From the NCBI GenBank assembly GCA_902598405.1, contig CACKBQ010000004.1, forward strand, positions 1 through 64,000: 64,000 nucleotides of DNA, given 5' to 3'. The notes under the pieces were generated by a model. The model made no database searches, was not told the DNA's origin, and saw only the letters and a program-made list of their open reading frames with translations. The stretch comes from an uncultured Pelagibacteraceae bacterium (GTDB taxonomy: Bacteria > Pseudomonadota > Alphaproteobacteria > Pelagibacterales > AG-422-B15). Positions 9,271-19,956 of the stretch are shown here, one piece after another. Position 1 is the stretch's first letter; the number at the start of each line of letters is the position of its first letter. Position numbers and translations under genes: made by a program.

Positions 9271-10881
9271 TCAATTAAATTCAATTTTCTCTCTAATATT
9301 CAATAATACATCATTAATAATAGTTTCAAGACTATCGCTTTTATCAAAGTTAAATAAATCGAAAACATATTTATCAGGTCTTAAGATAACTCCAGAACAA
9401 TCAAACTTTTCACAGTAAATTTGTAAATCTTTATGAGTTTCTTCACACGCAATGTAACCCTCATAGTTTGAACGGTCGTAATTGGGAGTTATATTTATGA
9501 TCTTAAAATTATGTTTTTTTAATAGTTCAAGATTATCCTCTGAGATATTTTTATTGCCTTCAAAATTATTTAAAATAATACCAAAATTCTTTTCTAGCAC
9601 ATTATCGGTGCCAAAAATCCTACCATCATGAAGACGAACATTTATCTCATTGAAGTAATATCTCTCTATAGAAACATTCTTAATTTTTGGCATTTTATGA
9701 ACACCGGGTCCTAGACGGTTTCCGTTTAAAACAGGAAAAATATTTTCTTTACCTCTTAAATAGCTTTGTGTTCTTAACAATGCATTTCTAATAAATGCTT
9801 TAAATTTACTTTTAGCATTTATGACTCCTCCCATTTTAATTGCCCCTCGAGTAATTCGGGCGACGTGCGGCCTTCTTTCTGATTGATAGGTATCTAATAT
9901 TTGGGGTGAGTAAAGTCCCTTTAGTACTCCATTAATTTTCCACAATATATTTTCAGCATCCCTACATCCAGAATTCATTCCTTGACCCATAAAAGGAGGC
10001 ATTTGATGCGCCGCGTCACCGAGTAGAAAAATGTTTTCATTTTGCCATTTAACAGCATCAGCTGCATGAAATGAGTATACTGCAGTTCTGCTAAATTCAA
10101 CTTCATTATCTCCGATCCATTGGTCTATGTATTGTCTAAAAACTTCTTCTTTTTGAATTTCATCAACAGAATCACCTGGCATAAAGGCTATTTCAAATCT
10201 AAAGCAATTATCAACTCCTTGAATAATTGTTGTTGGTCGTGACGGATTACAATATTGAATCGCATCAATATCTGTGAAACAGTCAAATTTACTTTTAGTA
10301 TACCCGTCCACTACCATCCAGGTCTCATCAGCGTCTAAACTTTTAAGTTCAACATTGCTGAGTTTTCTAATTGTACTATTTGCTCCATCGCATGCCAAAA
10401 GATACTTACTGTTCGTTTTAAACTCTTCGCCAGTTTCAATATTTTTGTAAGAACAATTCACAACGCCATCTGATTGATCAACACTTAAAATTTCATTACC
10501 TGTTTTAATAGTATTAGTCTGATATTTTTTTGCATTTTCTCTATGCGCTTGATCAAACTGTGGTTGGTGAATGAATAGTATTGAATGTTGATAATTATAT
10601 GTATCAAAACCATCCATCGTAATTTTTAAAATTGATCTTTTCTTAGCATCTTTGTTATCAACACCTCTAATTTTTCTTGTTTTTACTTCAGTTAGAAAGT
10701 TACAATGAGCCATTGCTCGTTGGCATTCAGCATCCCATGTAATTGCTCTGGGCAAGGGGTAGGTTTCTTTTTCCTTATCTAAAATTAACGCTTTAATACC
10801 GTAATACCCTAGCAAGTTTGCGCAAGTTTCACCCACTGGTCCATAACCAGCTACAATGACATCATATTCAGTATCACTCAC
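9271..10881 (-). CDS. FAD-dependent aromatic monooxygenase (MhpA-like 3-(3-hydroxyphenyl)propionate hydroxylase family)
   Basis: 'DVIVAGYGPVGETCANLLGYYGI', 'LLACDGANSTIRK', 'NIFLLGDAAHQMPPFMGQGMNSGCRDAENILWKI'. Confidence 0.85.
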   Translation of the reverse strand: MSDTEYDVIVAGYGPVGETCANLLGYYGIKALILDKEKETYPLPRAITWDAECQRAMAHCNFLTEVKTRKIRGVDNKDAKKRSILKITMDGFDTYNYQHSILFIHQPQFDQAHRENAKKYQTNTIKTGNEILSVDQSDGVVNCSYKNIETGEEFKTNSKYLLACDGANSTIRKLSNVELKSLDADETWMVVDGYTKSKFDCFTDIDAIQYCNPSRPTTIIQGVDNCFRFEIAFMPGDSVDEIQKEEVFRQYIDQWIGDNEVEFSRTAVYSFHAADAVKWQNENIFLLGDAAHQMPPFMGQGMNSGCRDAENILWKINGVLKGLYSPQILDTYQSERRPHVARITRGAIKMGGVINAKSKFKAFIRNALLRTQSYLRGKENIFPVLNGNRLGPGVHKMPKIKNVSIERYYFNEINVRLHDGRIFGTDNVLEKNFGIILNNFEGNKNISEDNLELLKKHNFKIINITPNYDRSNYEGYIACEETHKDLQIYCEKFDCSGVILRPDKYVFDLFNFDKSDSLETIINDVLLNIREKIEFN

Positions 10882-10886
10882 GCTAC

Positions 10887-11780
10887 TTAGTATGCAGGCG
10901 TATCTTCTGGCTCTTCAATAACTTTATTATTAATGAATCCCAGTTTTTCAATTTCAATTTTTATTTCGTCACCTGCTTTAAGCCAATTTCTTGTCATCAC
11001 TGCAGAACCAGCCGGTGTACCGGTTGGTATCAAGTCTCCAGGTTCTAGCGTAAAAGCAGTTGATAAGTACTCAACCAATGTAAAACAGTCAAAAATTAAA
11101 TCACTTGTCGAAGCTGATTGCCTTAATTCTCCATTTACATATGTTTCAAGCTTTAGGTCATGTGGATTGCCAACTTCATCACTGGTTACAATATATGGAC
11201 CAAATGGACAATGGGTGTCCCATGATTTTCCCATAGTCATTGTCATAGGAGGGCCACGCATCTGCCAATCTCTGATTGTAACGTCGTTAACGACTGTATA
11301 GCCGTAAATAACTCCAGCTGCTTTGTCATAAGGTACATGACGACATTTTTTTCCAATAATGAAACCAAGTTCACCTTCATAATCTAAAAATTCTGAAGCA
11401 CGAGGCCGATGAATATCATCGTATGGACCGTTAACAGAGCTATTTTGCTTATTAAATATATTTGGATATTTTTCTTGAGCTTTACCTATTGTTTTTGCAG
11501 CTGTTTGCGCAACTTCATCTTGATGTTCTTTATAGTTCAATCCAACCGCCAGAATTTTACTTGGTTTTGTAATAGGAGCTTTTAAATGTACTTTGCTTAA
11601 CTCAATTTTAATTTCACTATTATCAATAAGTTTTTTTGCAGTATCTAGACCCTGATCTCCAAGAGCGATAAAATCTATCATGTTGTTGGGTAATGAACTA
11701 TTTGAGAAATCCACTACGTGGTCTCCACTTATTGCGCCTATGGATGTAATGCCATTAAATGTAAAAGTAACTAATTTCAT
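10887..11780 (-). CDS. Fumarylacetoacetate hydrolase family protein
   Basis: 'ILAVGLNYKEHQDEV', 'DYEGELGFIIGKKCRHV', 'GDLIPTGTPAGSA'. Confidence 0.88.
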   Translation of the reverse strand: MKLVTFTFNGITSIGAISGDHVVDFSNSSLPNNMIDFIALGDQGLDTAKKLIDNSEIKIELSKVHLKAPITKPSKILAVGLNYKEHQDEVAQTAAKTIGKAQEKYPNIFNKQNSSVNGPYDDIHRPRASEFLDYEGELGFIIGKKCRHVPYDKAAGVIYGYTVVNDVTIRDWQMRGPPMTMTMGKSWDTHCPFGPYIVTSDEVGNPHDLKLETYVNGELRQSASTSDLIFDCFTLVEYLSTAFTLEPGDLIPTGTPAGSAVMTRNWLKAGDEIKIEIEKLGFINNKVIEEPEDTPAY

Positions 11781-11854
11781 AAAACTGAGTCAATAAATAT
11801 CTAAAAGCTGGATTTGTAACAAGTTTAAATAATGTATATTATTTTATAATATAT

Positions 11855-13558
11855 ATGAAGAAATCTATATCAAGACGATCTTTTATTAAAAAGTCTGCAG
11901 CCTCAATTGCTTTAGGAGGCCTTGCATCTATTTTACATTTACAAAATGCGCCAGCCTATATTAAACCTAAGAATTATAATATTTTATTAATATTAAATGA
12001 TCAGGAGCGGGCATGGCCATATATTCCAAAAAGCATTGATTTGCCTGCACGCAGATATTTGGAGAATATCTCAACCTATTTCAATAGATCCTATACCTCA
12101 ACACCAATATGTTCACCTGCACGTAGCTCTGTTTATACGGGGCAGCATGTTCAATTTACCGGAGTATGGGATAATACGGTAACCCCTTGGGTTCCAGGTT
12201 TATACGATAATGTAAATACAATAGGTCACCTTTTAAAAAATCAAGATTACGAAACAGGTTATTTTGGTAAATGGCACTTAACAAACATTACTGAGAGTAA
12301 CGTAAATGAAAATGCTCTCGGATATGATGGTATGCGAAAAATGTTTTCAAAATATGGTTTTGATAATTCAGATCAACCAGGCGAGCGTGATTTAGGTCAG
12401 GGGGGTTTTAAATTTGATGGTTTGACTGCAGAATCTGCATCAAATTTTATTAGAGATAAAAAAGGAAATGAAAAGCCTTGGTCTGTGTTTGTAAATTTTG
12501 TCAATCCTCACGATATAATGTTTTTCAGGGCATCTTCTGAAATATTGGGTACGGGATTTATCGGTGAAAATCAAAAATTTGCACCTGATGATCCAATATA
12601 CAAAAAAGAACACGATTTTGATTTTCCTAAAAATTTTGGTCGAAGGTCTTTAGGTGAAGGTGAATTTGGAACGGAAATAATGAATACAGTTTATGGAGAA
12701 ATTCCATATGATAGACTAGATTTATGGAGAAGGTTTTGTAATTATTATTATAACTGTTTACGTGACGTTGATAGACACATGATGAAACTTATTCATTCCT
12801 TGGAAGATACTGGTCAAATAGATAATACAATCATCTTCATGATCTCTGACCATGGAGAAATGCTTGGACAACAAGGAGCAAGAGGAAAAATAGTTTCTTG
12901 GGAGGAATCAATCAGAGTTCCAACGCTTGTTTACCATCCAGACTTAAAAGATAAAAAACTTTGTAACTCAGTAATATCAAACATTGATATCGTTCCAACA
13001 TTATTAGAGTTTACAGGTCTTAGTAAATCTGAACTTAGAGATAAGCACCCTGAATTAAAAGGTAACAGCTACGCGGAGTTGGTTGAAAATGTTAACTACG
13101 ACAACGTACGTGATAAAGAGGGCCATCTAATTCATGGAGTTCAAATCATCCCCACAGTTTTTGAAGTTGCGGAAAAATTTCGACATACAGCACTTGCGGA
13201 CGGCTTTTTAGCTAAGACAAAAGCATTTATGTCTGAGGGAAAATTCTTACCAGATTTTACTCCACCGCTGAATTACAAAGGTGTAGTTGATAAAAAACAT
13301 AAATTTCTAAGGTTTTTCTCACCTCGTCAAAATAATATTCCTACAAACTACGATGAATTGACTAAATACAACGCAGAATATCAATTATATGATTTAGAAA
13401 ATGATCCATTCGAAATGAATGATTTGGCAAAAGATGAAAATAATAGAGATTTACTTATGTCTATGAATGATAAATGTAATACATTAGCGGATAAGGAGAT
13501 TGGTCTAGAAAATCATGTTATTCACTTGCCTGGTCCCGATTGGTTTTGGACAGCTTAA
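11855..13558 (+). CDS. Tat-exported sulfatase (Cys-type, formylglycine-dependent)
   Basis: Twin-Arg signal 'SRRSFIKKSAASIALGG'; sulfatase signature CSPARSSVYTGQ (12110-12124 encodes CSPAR); 'MISDHGEMLGQQG'. Confidence 0.88.
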   Translation: MKKSISRRSFIKKSAASIALGGLASILHLQNAPAYIKPKNYNILLILNDQERAWPYIPKSIDLPARRYLENISTYFNRSYTSTPICSPARSSVYTGQHVQFTGVWDNTVTPWVPGLYDNVNTIGHLLKNQDYETGYFGKWHLTNITESNVNENALGYDGMRKMFSKYGFDNSDQPGERDLGQGGFKFDGLTAESASNFIRDKKGNEKPWSVFVNFVNPHDIMFFRASSEILGTGFIGENQKFAPDDPIYKKEHDFDFPKNFGRRSLGEGEFGTEIMNTVYGEIPYDRLDLWRRFCNYYYNCLRDVDRHMMKLIHSLEDTGQIDNTIIFMISDHGEMLGQQGARGKIVSWEESIRVPTLVYHPDLKDKKLCNSVISNIDIVPTLLEFTGLSKSELRDKHPELKGNSYAELVENVNYDNVRDKEGHLIHGVQIIPTVFEVAEKFRHTALADGFLAKTKAFMSEGKFLPDFTPPLNYKGVVDKKHKFLRFFSPRQNNIPTNYDELTKYNAEYQLYDLENDPFEMNDLAKDENNRDLLMSMNDKCNTLADKEIGLENHVIHLPGPDWFWTA

Positions 13559-13561
13559 TAT

Positions 13562-14254
13562 ATGAAAGAAGAAGTAATATTAAATTTTGATTTATATAAA
13601 AAATATAAATCAGAATATGCCCCTGACAGTTTTCATCATGTTGCTTTTAAAACTCAAAATTATGATGCAATGGTTGAATTTTACGAAAAACTTTTCGGTT
13701 GTAAGCCCATGTATAAAAGTAATGATATTGCTTTTCTGGCTTTTGATGAAGAGCATCACCGTATTGCAATTGCAAACACTGAACCAGGAGTAAAGAAATT
13801 AGGATTTATTTCAAAGATTATATTAGCATTTAGAAATTGGCTTAACAAAAATATTCCAACAACTATTGGGCTGGATCATATCTCTTATTGTCTTAACCCA
13901 ATCGATAAATGGTTTGATTTTTATCATAAGGCAAAAGATAGAGGTCTTGAGCCTTACTGGACAATCAATCATGGATGGATAACGGGCATGTATTACAAAG
14001 ATCCAGACGGTAATCTTGTAGAATTATTTTTTGAGCATTGGACAAATGATGAAGAATATAAAAATGAAATTTCTGCTAGAGGTTTTCCTGAAGAGCCAGT
14101 AGGTACGAATATGGATATCGATATACTCTATCAAATGTACAAAAAAGGTGAATCACTAAAAAATTTAACAAAAAAAGGAAACACAGTTCCAGAGGGCAAG
14201 AAGCCAGTTGCAGGAATTCAGGCCGCTATCAATATGCGTAAAAAATTTAAATAA
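13562..14254 (+). CDS. VOC-family protein, extradiol-dioxygenase-like
   Basis: Metal-ligand-like residues in [17 protein letters not shown] and '[14 protein letters not shown]'. Confidence 0.75.
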   Translation: MKEEVILNFDLYKKYKSEYAPDSFHHVAFKTQNYDAMVEFYEKLFGCKPMYKSNDIAFLAFDEEHHRIAIANTEPGVKKLGFISKIILAFRNWLNKNIPTTIGLDHISYCLNPIDKWFDFYHKAKDRGLEPYWTINHGWITGMYYKDPDGNLVELFFEHWTNDEEYKNEISARGFPEEPVGTNMDIDILYQMYKKGESLKNLTKKGNTVPEGKKPVAGIQAAINMRKKFK

Positions 14255-14258
14255 CTAT

Positions 14259-14774
14259 ATGGATCTTTATGATCAAAATCTTATTCCAAGAATAATATTT
14301 ACTGTCATATCAGTTGTATTAACTATAGGACCCACTATTGCTGATTTTAATAAAACGCATGCAACTCATCCTGATTGGACAGGGCACGCTCGCTTTCATG
14401 TGGTTTGGCAAGTCTTAGGTTTTTATCCGATAATGATATTAAATTTAATTGTTCTATGGATCAATATTTCAAACTTTTACTATCCATATCAATTATTCTT
14501 TTGGCTTTTCTGGTATATTGGCTTTGTAGGATCTTTTTTGATCACATTATTAAGCATGCCATTATTTAAAGGCAAACTGTCTGACCCTGGAGGAAGAACT
14601 CCTTTTTTGTATACATTTGGTAAGAAATTTAAACTTTTACCAGGTAAGGATAAACATTTACCCTTCAAGATAAATGGAGAAGTGAAGACGTATAAAGTAG
14701 ATGAAAATTTGCACAATTTAGTTTTACCTTCAATAATTGTCGTTATAACTTCTTTTTATTTCATAGTTCTATAA
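14259..14774 (+). CDS. Small membrane protein of unknown function
   Basis: Several hydrophobic helices; in-frame ATG at 14259 avoids the 47-nt overlap implied by the ORF-track start at 14208. Confidence 0.6.
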   Translation: MDLYDQNLIPRIIFTVISVVLTIGPTIADFNKTHATHPDWTGHARFHVVWQVLGFYPIMILNLIVLWINISNFYYPYQLFFWLFWYIGFVGSFLITLLSMPLFKGKLSDPGGRTPFLYTFGKKFKLLPGKDKHLPFKINGEVKTYKVDENLHNLVLPSIIVVITSFYFIVL

Positions 14775-14786
14775 AAGAGCACATTC

Positions 14787-15407
14787 ATGTTTGAGTATTT
14801 TTTTCCATTATTATTACTTTGCATTATCCAATCTGGCACTCCTGGTCCGAATAATATTATGCTAACGGCTTCAGGAAAAAACTTTGGTTATGTAAAAACA
14901 ATTCCTCATATGACAGGTGTTGTCTTCGGGTTTTTAACTTTATTGATTGTGATGGGATTAGGATTAATATCTGTTTTTACGAGCTACCCAATTGCACAAA
15001 CTATTTTGCAAATACTAGGCTCGCTATATTTACTATACTTGTCGTATAGAATTTATTTTACTTATAGTTCAGATAATGAGGATCGATCAAAACCAATAAC
15101 ATTCATAGAATCATCTCTTTTTCAATATGTTAATCCAAAAGGTGTTATGATGGCAATTACGACTATTTCTATTTATACGGACTATAAAAACTTTGAGTTT
15201 ATAGATAGTTTTCTTGAAGGAATGGTTTTTGTACTTTTGGGTTTTACCATATCTAATACTTTTTCAGTTCTCACTTGGACATCAGTCGGAGTTTTTTTGA
15301 ATAATTTCATAAAGTCGAAGGCTGCAATTAGAAATTTTAATGGCTTAATGGCAACTTTACTTGTTTTAACAGTTATATGGATTAATTATGAATTCTATGG
15401 ATCTTAA
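14787..15407 (+). CDS. LysE/RhtB-family translocator
   Basis: 'GTPGPNNIMLTASGKNFGYVKTIPHMTGVVFGF...QYVNPKGVMMAIT'. Confidence 0.88.
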   Translation: MFEYFFPLLLLCIIQSGTPGPNNIMLTASGKNFGYVKTIPHMTGVVFGFLTLLIVMGLGLISVFTSYPIAQTILQILGSLYLLYLSYRIYFTYSSDNEDRSKPITFIESSLFQYVNPKGVMMAITTISIYTDYKNFEFIDSFLEGMVFVLLGFTISNTFSVLTWTSVGVFLNNFIKSKAAIRNFNGLMATLLVLTVIWINYEFYGS

Positions 15408-15990
15408 TAGAAAATTAATAACTTATTTAGTTTTAGGACATTGCTTTATCATCGCCATATCAAATTATTTAGTGCAGTTTCCAATAAATATATTTGGTTT
15501 GGATTATACAATTGGTACATTCACATTCCCAATTATTGTTTTGGCAACAGATTTAACCGTACGACTTTCAAATGCAAGAAATGCACGCAAAGTTATTGGT
15601 TTTGCTTTCGTGCCGGCTTTCATAATTTCATATATATTTGCTGACTTCAGAATAGCAATTGCGTCTGTTTTAGCTTACTCAATCGGACAGTTACTTGATG
15701 TATTTGTATTTTCGAAAGTAAGGGACAGAGTAGGTGACGATGGGTTAAATTTGGGTTCTTATTGGTATCTTGCGCCTGTTGTAAGTACCTTTTTTGCTCA
15801 ATTAATAGACACATATCTGTTTTACGGCGTAGCATTTTACAATTCCACAGATGACTTTATGCGTGAAAATTGGGATCTGATTGCATTTAATGATTTCATT
15901 CTTAAGCTAGCAGTTTGCTATCTAGCATTTTTACCAATTTATGTTTTAATTCTTAATAGAACTTTTAATTATATAAGAACACGCACTTAG
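15388..15990 (+). CDS. yhhQ: Queuosine precursor transporter (YhhQ/VUT family)
   Basis: 'FPIIVLATDLTVRLSNARNARKVI...SYIFADFRIAIASVLAYSIGQLLDVFVFSKVR'. Confidence 0.85.
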   Translation: MNSMDLNRKLITYLVLGHCFIIAISNYLVQFPINIFGLDYTIGTFTFPIIVLATDLTVRLSNARNARKVIGFAFVPAFIISYIFADFRIAIASVLAYSIGQLLDVFVFSKVRDRVGDDGLNLGSYWYLAPVVSTFFAQLIDTYLFYGVAFYNSTDDFMRENWDLIAFNDFILKLAVCYLAFLPIYVLILNRTFNYIRTRT

Positions 15991-15994
15991 AATA

Positions 15995-16957
15995 ATGATA
16001 TTTACTTCTATTACACCTGAAGCTTTTGATCATAAAAATATTCCAAATGACATTCATGAAATGAATGATCATATAAAAAACTTACTAGTCAACGCGCCTC
16101 CATCACATGAAATACCATTTGAGGTTTTGCAAGATATAAGAAGACAAGGCGGTGGATTGCTTGCGTTTCAGCCATACTCTGATCGTGCTGAAAATAGACA
16201 AGTGGGTGATGGTGACCAGAAAGTAACGATACGAATATTTAATCATGATAGTCCTGATTTTATTTATATGCATATTCACGGTGGAGGTCACTGTATCGGC
16301 GCTGCAGATATGCAAGACCAATCTTTGGAAAAAGTTTCAAAAGAGTTGAATTGCGTTGTTGTAAGCGTGGAATATCGTCTTGCACCAACCAATCCTTATC
16401 CTGCCGCTCCAGATGATTGTGAAACAGCCGCTACTTGGTTGATAGAAAATTCAAAAAAGGAATTCAATACTGAAAAGATTATAATTGGTGGCGAGTCGGC
16501 TGGCGCCAACTTATCAGCAGTTACATTGTTGAGATTGAAGAGTAAAGGGCTGCTAGATACTATCAAAGGAGCAAACCTTATTTATGGATCTTATGATGCT
16601 CGTCTAACTCCAAGTGCAATCAGACAAGAAGGTTCTGATGAGATTTTCTTATTATCATATGCCATGATTAGAAAATTTAGGGACTCATATTTTCAGGGAG
16701 ATGTAGACAAAAGTTTACCAGACGTTTCTCCAATACAAGGTGATTTAAGCGGAATGCCCCCAGCACTGTTTACAGTTGGAACAAGGGATTTATTGCTTGA
16801 TGACTCGTTATTTATGTTTGGTCGGTGGCTAAGTTATGGTTCTAATGCTGAGATTATAATTGTACCTGGAGCAGATCATGCTTTTAATGCATTTCCATCA
16901 GAAACAACTACCTTGGTTGAAAATAAGATTAACGAGTTTTTGCAATCAGTTCTCTAA
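15995..16957 (+). CDS. Alpha/beta hydrolase (HSL-like)
   Basis: 'MHIHGGGHCIG', 'GGESAGANLSAVTLL', 'PGADHAFNAF'. Confidence 0.85.
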   Translation: MIFTSITPEAFDHKNIPNDIHEMNDHIKNLLVNAPPSHEIPFEVLQDIRRQGGGLLAFQPYSDRAENRQVGDGDQKVTIRIFNHDSPDFIYMHIHGGGHCIGAADMQDQSLEKVSKELNCVVVSVEYRLAPTNPYPAAPDDCETAATWLIENSKKEFNTEKIIIGGESAGANLSAVTLLRLKSKGLLDTIKGANLIYGSYDARLTPSAIRQEGSDEIFLLSYAMIRKFRDSYFQGDVDKSLPDVSPIQGDLSGMPPALFTVGTRDLLLDDSLFMFGRWLSYGSNAEIIIVPGADHAFNAFPSETTTLVENKINEFLQSVL

Positions 16958-17791
16958 ATTACTGAGATAGTTTTCAGCTACACGTTGCCCTAAGTTGTAA
17001 TCAGCTTTCAAAATATTAACATTTTTAGAGTCTCTTTTTGATTTAAGTCTTGTTGGTGGGCATAATTGGATTACTTCACAATCTGAAGGAGGGTTATGTA
17101 TGAAATCTAAAGCAGTGTTGTAAGTTTTGTCATGCTTAAGCAGAGCTTTTCTAAGTTCAGGATATTCTTTAGAAAAAAATGCTCCAATATAATTTTCAAG
17201 TTTTAGTTTTCTCTTAAATTTTTCTTCATAAGTTCTAATAACTATGATGCGTTTGGCGCCGAGCTCATAAGCCTTTCTGACAGGCAGAGGATCAGCTACG
17301 CCGCCATCAAATTTACGACGTCCGTCTATCATGCTGGGTGTTCTTACTAGTACAGGCAAAGTTCCAGATGCTATCATTTTAGGCATCCATTCATCGTCTC
17401 CAAATTCATGATATTCAGCTTGAGCGCTAAGAGCATCAGTCACAACCGCAATGTATTTTTTGCCTTCAACAGTTTTTCTAATTTTTTCCATATTTGGCTT
17501 AAACATTTTCTCGCCGTCTTCGTACATTTTATGAAATTTGATTATGTCGCCACCTGTGAAGATATTTTTATAATCTAAGTAATCTCCTCGCGCAGCATAA
17601 AGCATCTTTTCTAAATTATTGTCAGTTTCTCTAATGAGGTACCAGCAAAGAACTGCTACACCATTTGATACTCCAATATAAATATCGAATGGATCGTAAT
17701 CCCTCTTTATAAATGTATCGGTGATTCCGAAAGAAAATACACCTCTTTGTCCGCCACCTTCAACAATTAGAGCTGTTTTTTTATTTTCCAT
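16946..17791 (-). CDS. Patatin-like phospholipase family protein
   Basis: 'ALIVEGGGQRGVFSFGITD', 'IYIGVSNGVAVL', 'FDGGVADPLPV'; start set at MENKKTALIVEGGG (17791) rather than 17827. Confidence 0.85.
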   Translation of the reverse strand: MENKKTALIVEGGGQRGVFSFGITDTFIKRDYDPFDIYIGVSNGVAVLCWYLIRETDNNLEKMLYAARGDYLDYKNIFTGGDIIKFHKMYEDGEKMFKPNMEKIRKTVEGKKYIAVVTDALSAQAEYHEFGDDEWMPKMIASGTLPVLVRTPSMIDGRRKFDGGVADPLPVRKAYELGAKRIIVIRTYEEKFKRKLKLENYIGAFFSKEYPELRKALLKHDKTYNTALDFIHNPPSDCEVIQLCPPTRLKSKRDSKNVNILKADYNLGQRVAENYLSNLEN

Positions 17792-17827
17792 GATACAATA
17801 AATTAGTAAGGATATATAAGAAATCAA

Positions 17828-18583
17828 ATGTGTTCGATAGTAATTTTAAAACAAAGTGACTCTGAGTGGCCCATTATAATTGGTGCCAATCGAGATGAAA
17901 TGAGTAATCGAGACGCTATACCACCTGGTCGTCATTGGGACGACAGACCACATATTTTTGCAGGCAAGGACATGACGGCGGGCGGTACCTGGATAGGAAT
18001 TAATGATTTTGGTGTTGTCGCTGCAATTATGAATAGAATGAACAGCCTTGGACCTATGGATAATAAAAGAAGTAGAGGTGAATTGGTTCTTGATGCACTA
18101 GATCATGCAGATGCATCTGAAGCATTAAATTCAATAATTGAAATTGAAAAAGACTCATATAGAGGTTTTAACATGTTCATAGCAGATAATTTAAATGCAT
18201 ATTGGATCAAGTCAGATGAAAAAAATTCTGTAATTGAATATTTCAATATCCCTGATGGCTTATCAATTATAACAGCTTATGATCGAAATGATTTAAATTC
18301 TAAGCGCATAAAAACTTATTTATCAAAATTTGCTTTATCGGTTGATCCAAAACCAGGTAAAGATGAATGGCAGGACTGGGAAATGTTATTAGGCAGTACA
18401 TATTCTGATAACAATGATCCTTTGTCAGCAATGTGTGTGAAAACAGACATGGGTTTTCAAACTGTATCTTCAACACTCATCGCTCTACCAAGTTTTCAAC
18501 CCAAGATGGGATCGGCAAAGCCTGTCTACAAATTTGCCAATGGCTCACCAGACTCGGCAAGTTTTATGGAAATGGACATTTGA
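17828..18583 (+). CDS. NRDE family protein (TANGO2-like)
   Basis: 'MCSIVIL...WPIIIGANRDEMSNRDAIPPGRHWDDRPHIFAGKDMTAGGTWIGIN'. Confidence 0.88.
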   Translation: MCSIVILKQSDSEWPIIIGANRDEMSNRDAIPPGRHWDDRPHIFAGKDMTAGGTWIGINDFGVVAAIMNRMNSLGPMDNKRSRGELVLDALDHADASEALNSIIEIEKDSYRGFNMFIADNLNAYWIKSDEKNSVIEYFNIPDGLSIITAYDRNDLNSKRIKTYLSKFALSVDPKPGKDEWQDWEMLLGSTYSDNNDPLSAMCVKTDMGFQTVSSTLIALPSFQPKMGSAKPVYKFANGSPDSASFMEMDI

Positions 18584-18662
18584 GTTCTGTATTTGCTCTT
18601 TAAATTATTGATTTCTATATACTATTTTTCTTAGAAATTACTAAACAAGCTCATATTTAGTA

Positions 18663-18690
18663 TTGTTAGATGATTATGAATTATTATAAT
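18663..18690 (+). promoter_or_regulatory. Candidate sigma70-type promoter for the fadA-fadB operon
   Basis: TTGTTA (18663-18668), 16-nt spacer, TATAAT (18685-18690) upstream of the ATG at 18722. Confidence 0.45.
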
Positions 18691-18721
18691 CTTCAATCTT
18701 ATTAATAATTGGAGCTTTTAA

Positions 18722-19930
18722 ATGACTGATTGCTATATTTACGACACTGTAAGAACCCCTCGTGGTAAGGGTAAAAAAAACGGAACCCTTCATGAAGTAA
18801 CTGCACTGGAACTTGCAACTCAAGTTTTAAATAATATTAAAGATAGAACAAAAATTGATACAGCAGATGTTGATGATGTTGTACTAGGATGTGTTGCGCC
18901 AGTTGGTGAACAAGGTGCCTGTATTGCAAGAACAGCAGTGTTAAATGCCGACTATGATCAATCAGTTTCAGGTGTTCAGATCAATAGATTTTGTGCATCT
19001 GGTTTAGAAGCTACTAATATGGCAGCTGCACAAGTAATGTCTGGACAGTCACAAATGTCCATCGGCGGCGGTGTTGAGTCTATGTCTAGAGTTCCAATGG
19101 GCTCGGATGGTGGCGCAATGGTTGCTGACCCTTCAGTTGCAATAAAAAATTACTTTGTTCCACAAGGTATTAGTGCAGACTTAATTGCTACCAAATATGG
19201 TTTCTCAAGAGATGATGTAGATAGTTATGCTGTTGAAAGTCAAAAGAGGGCAAAAAAAGCTTGGGATGAAAAAAGATTTTCAAAATCAATAACACCCGTG
19301 AAAGATATCAATGGTTTGACAGTGCTCGATCATGATGAACATATGAGACCTGATGCTACGATGCAATCACTTGGTTCTTTAGATCCATCTTTTGCAATGA
19401 TGGGTGAAATGGCAGGTTTTGATGCTACTATTCAACAACGATACCCTGAAGTTGAAGCTGTTAATCATGTACACACTGCTGGCAATTCGTCAGGAATAGT
19501 TGACGGAGCAGCTGGAATACTGCTTGGAAATAAAGAGATGGGTGACAAATATGGTTTGAAGGCTCGTGCTAAAATCAAAGGTTTTGCTTCAACAGGTTCT
19601 GAGCCAAGCATCATGCTAACTGGTCCTGGTTATGTTTCTGATAAACTACTAAAAAACTTAGGCATGAGCAAAAGTGACATTGACTTGTGGGAGCTTAACG
19701 AAGCATTTGCAGTTGTTGTACTAAGATATATGGAGCATATGGGGATTGATCACTCAGACATTAACGTAAATGGGGGCGCAATTGCTATGGGGCATCCATT
19801 GGGTGCAACTGGAGCTATGATCTTAGGAACTGTACTTGATGAGTTAGAGAGAAGCAATAAGTCTACTGCTCTTGCCACACTTTGTGTTGGTGGTGGTATG
19901 GGAACTGCAACCGTAATTGAGCGCGTTTAA
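18722..19930 (+). CDS. Acetyl-CoA C-acyltransferase (thiolase)
   Basis: '[22 protein letters not shown]', '[18 protein letters not shown]', '[18 protein letters not shown]'. Confidence 0.93.
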   Translation: MTDCYIYDTVRTPRGKGKKNGTLHEVTALELATQVLNNIKDRTKIDTADVDDVVLGCVAPVGEQGACIARTAVLNADYDQSVSGVQINRFCASGLEATNMAAAQVMSGQSQMSIGGGVESMSRVPMGSDGGAMVADPSVAIKNYFVPQGISADLIATKYGFSRDDVDSYAVESQKRAKKAWDEKRFSKSITPVKDINGLTVLDHDEHMRPDATMQSLGSLDPSFAMMGEMAGFDATIQQRYPEVEAVNHVHTAGNSSGIVDGAAGILLGNKEMGDKYGLKARAKIKGFASTGSEPSIMLTGPGYVSDKLLKNLGMSKSDIDLWELNEAFAVVVLRYMEHMGIDHSDINVNGGAIAMGHPLGATGAMILGTVLDELERSNKSTALATLCVGGGMGTATVIERV

Positions 19931-19956
19931 TAACTTAAAATTTTAGGACAATAATC

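Noticed and set aside
10933-11301. 122-aa plus-strand ORF inside the FAH-family gene
   Set aside because: Antisense shadow of a conserved coding region.
11820-11854. AT-rich palindromic stretch (AATAATGTATATTATTTTATAATATATA) upstream of the sulfatase
   Set aside because: Very low complexity; short arms expected by chance. More likely promoter AT content than a defined operator.
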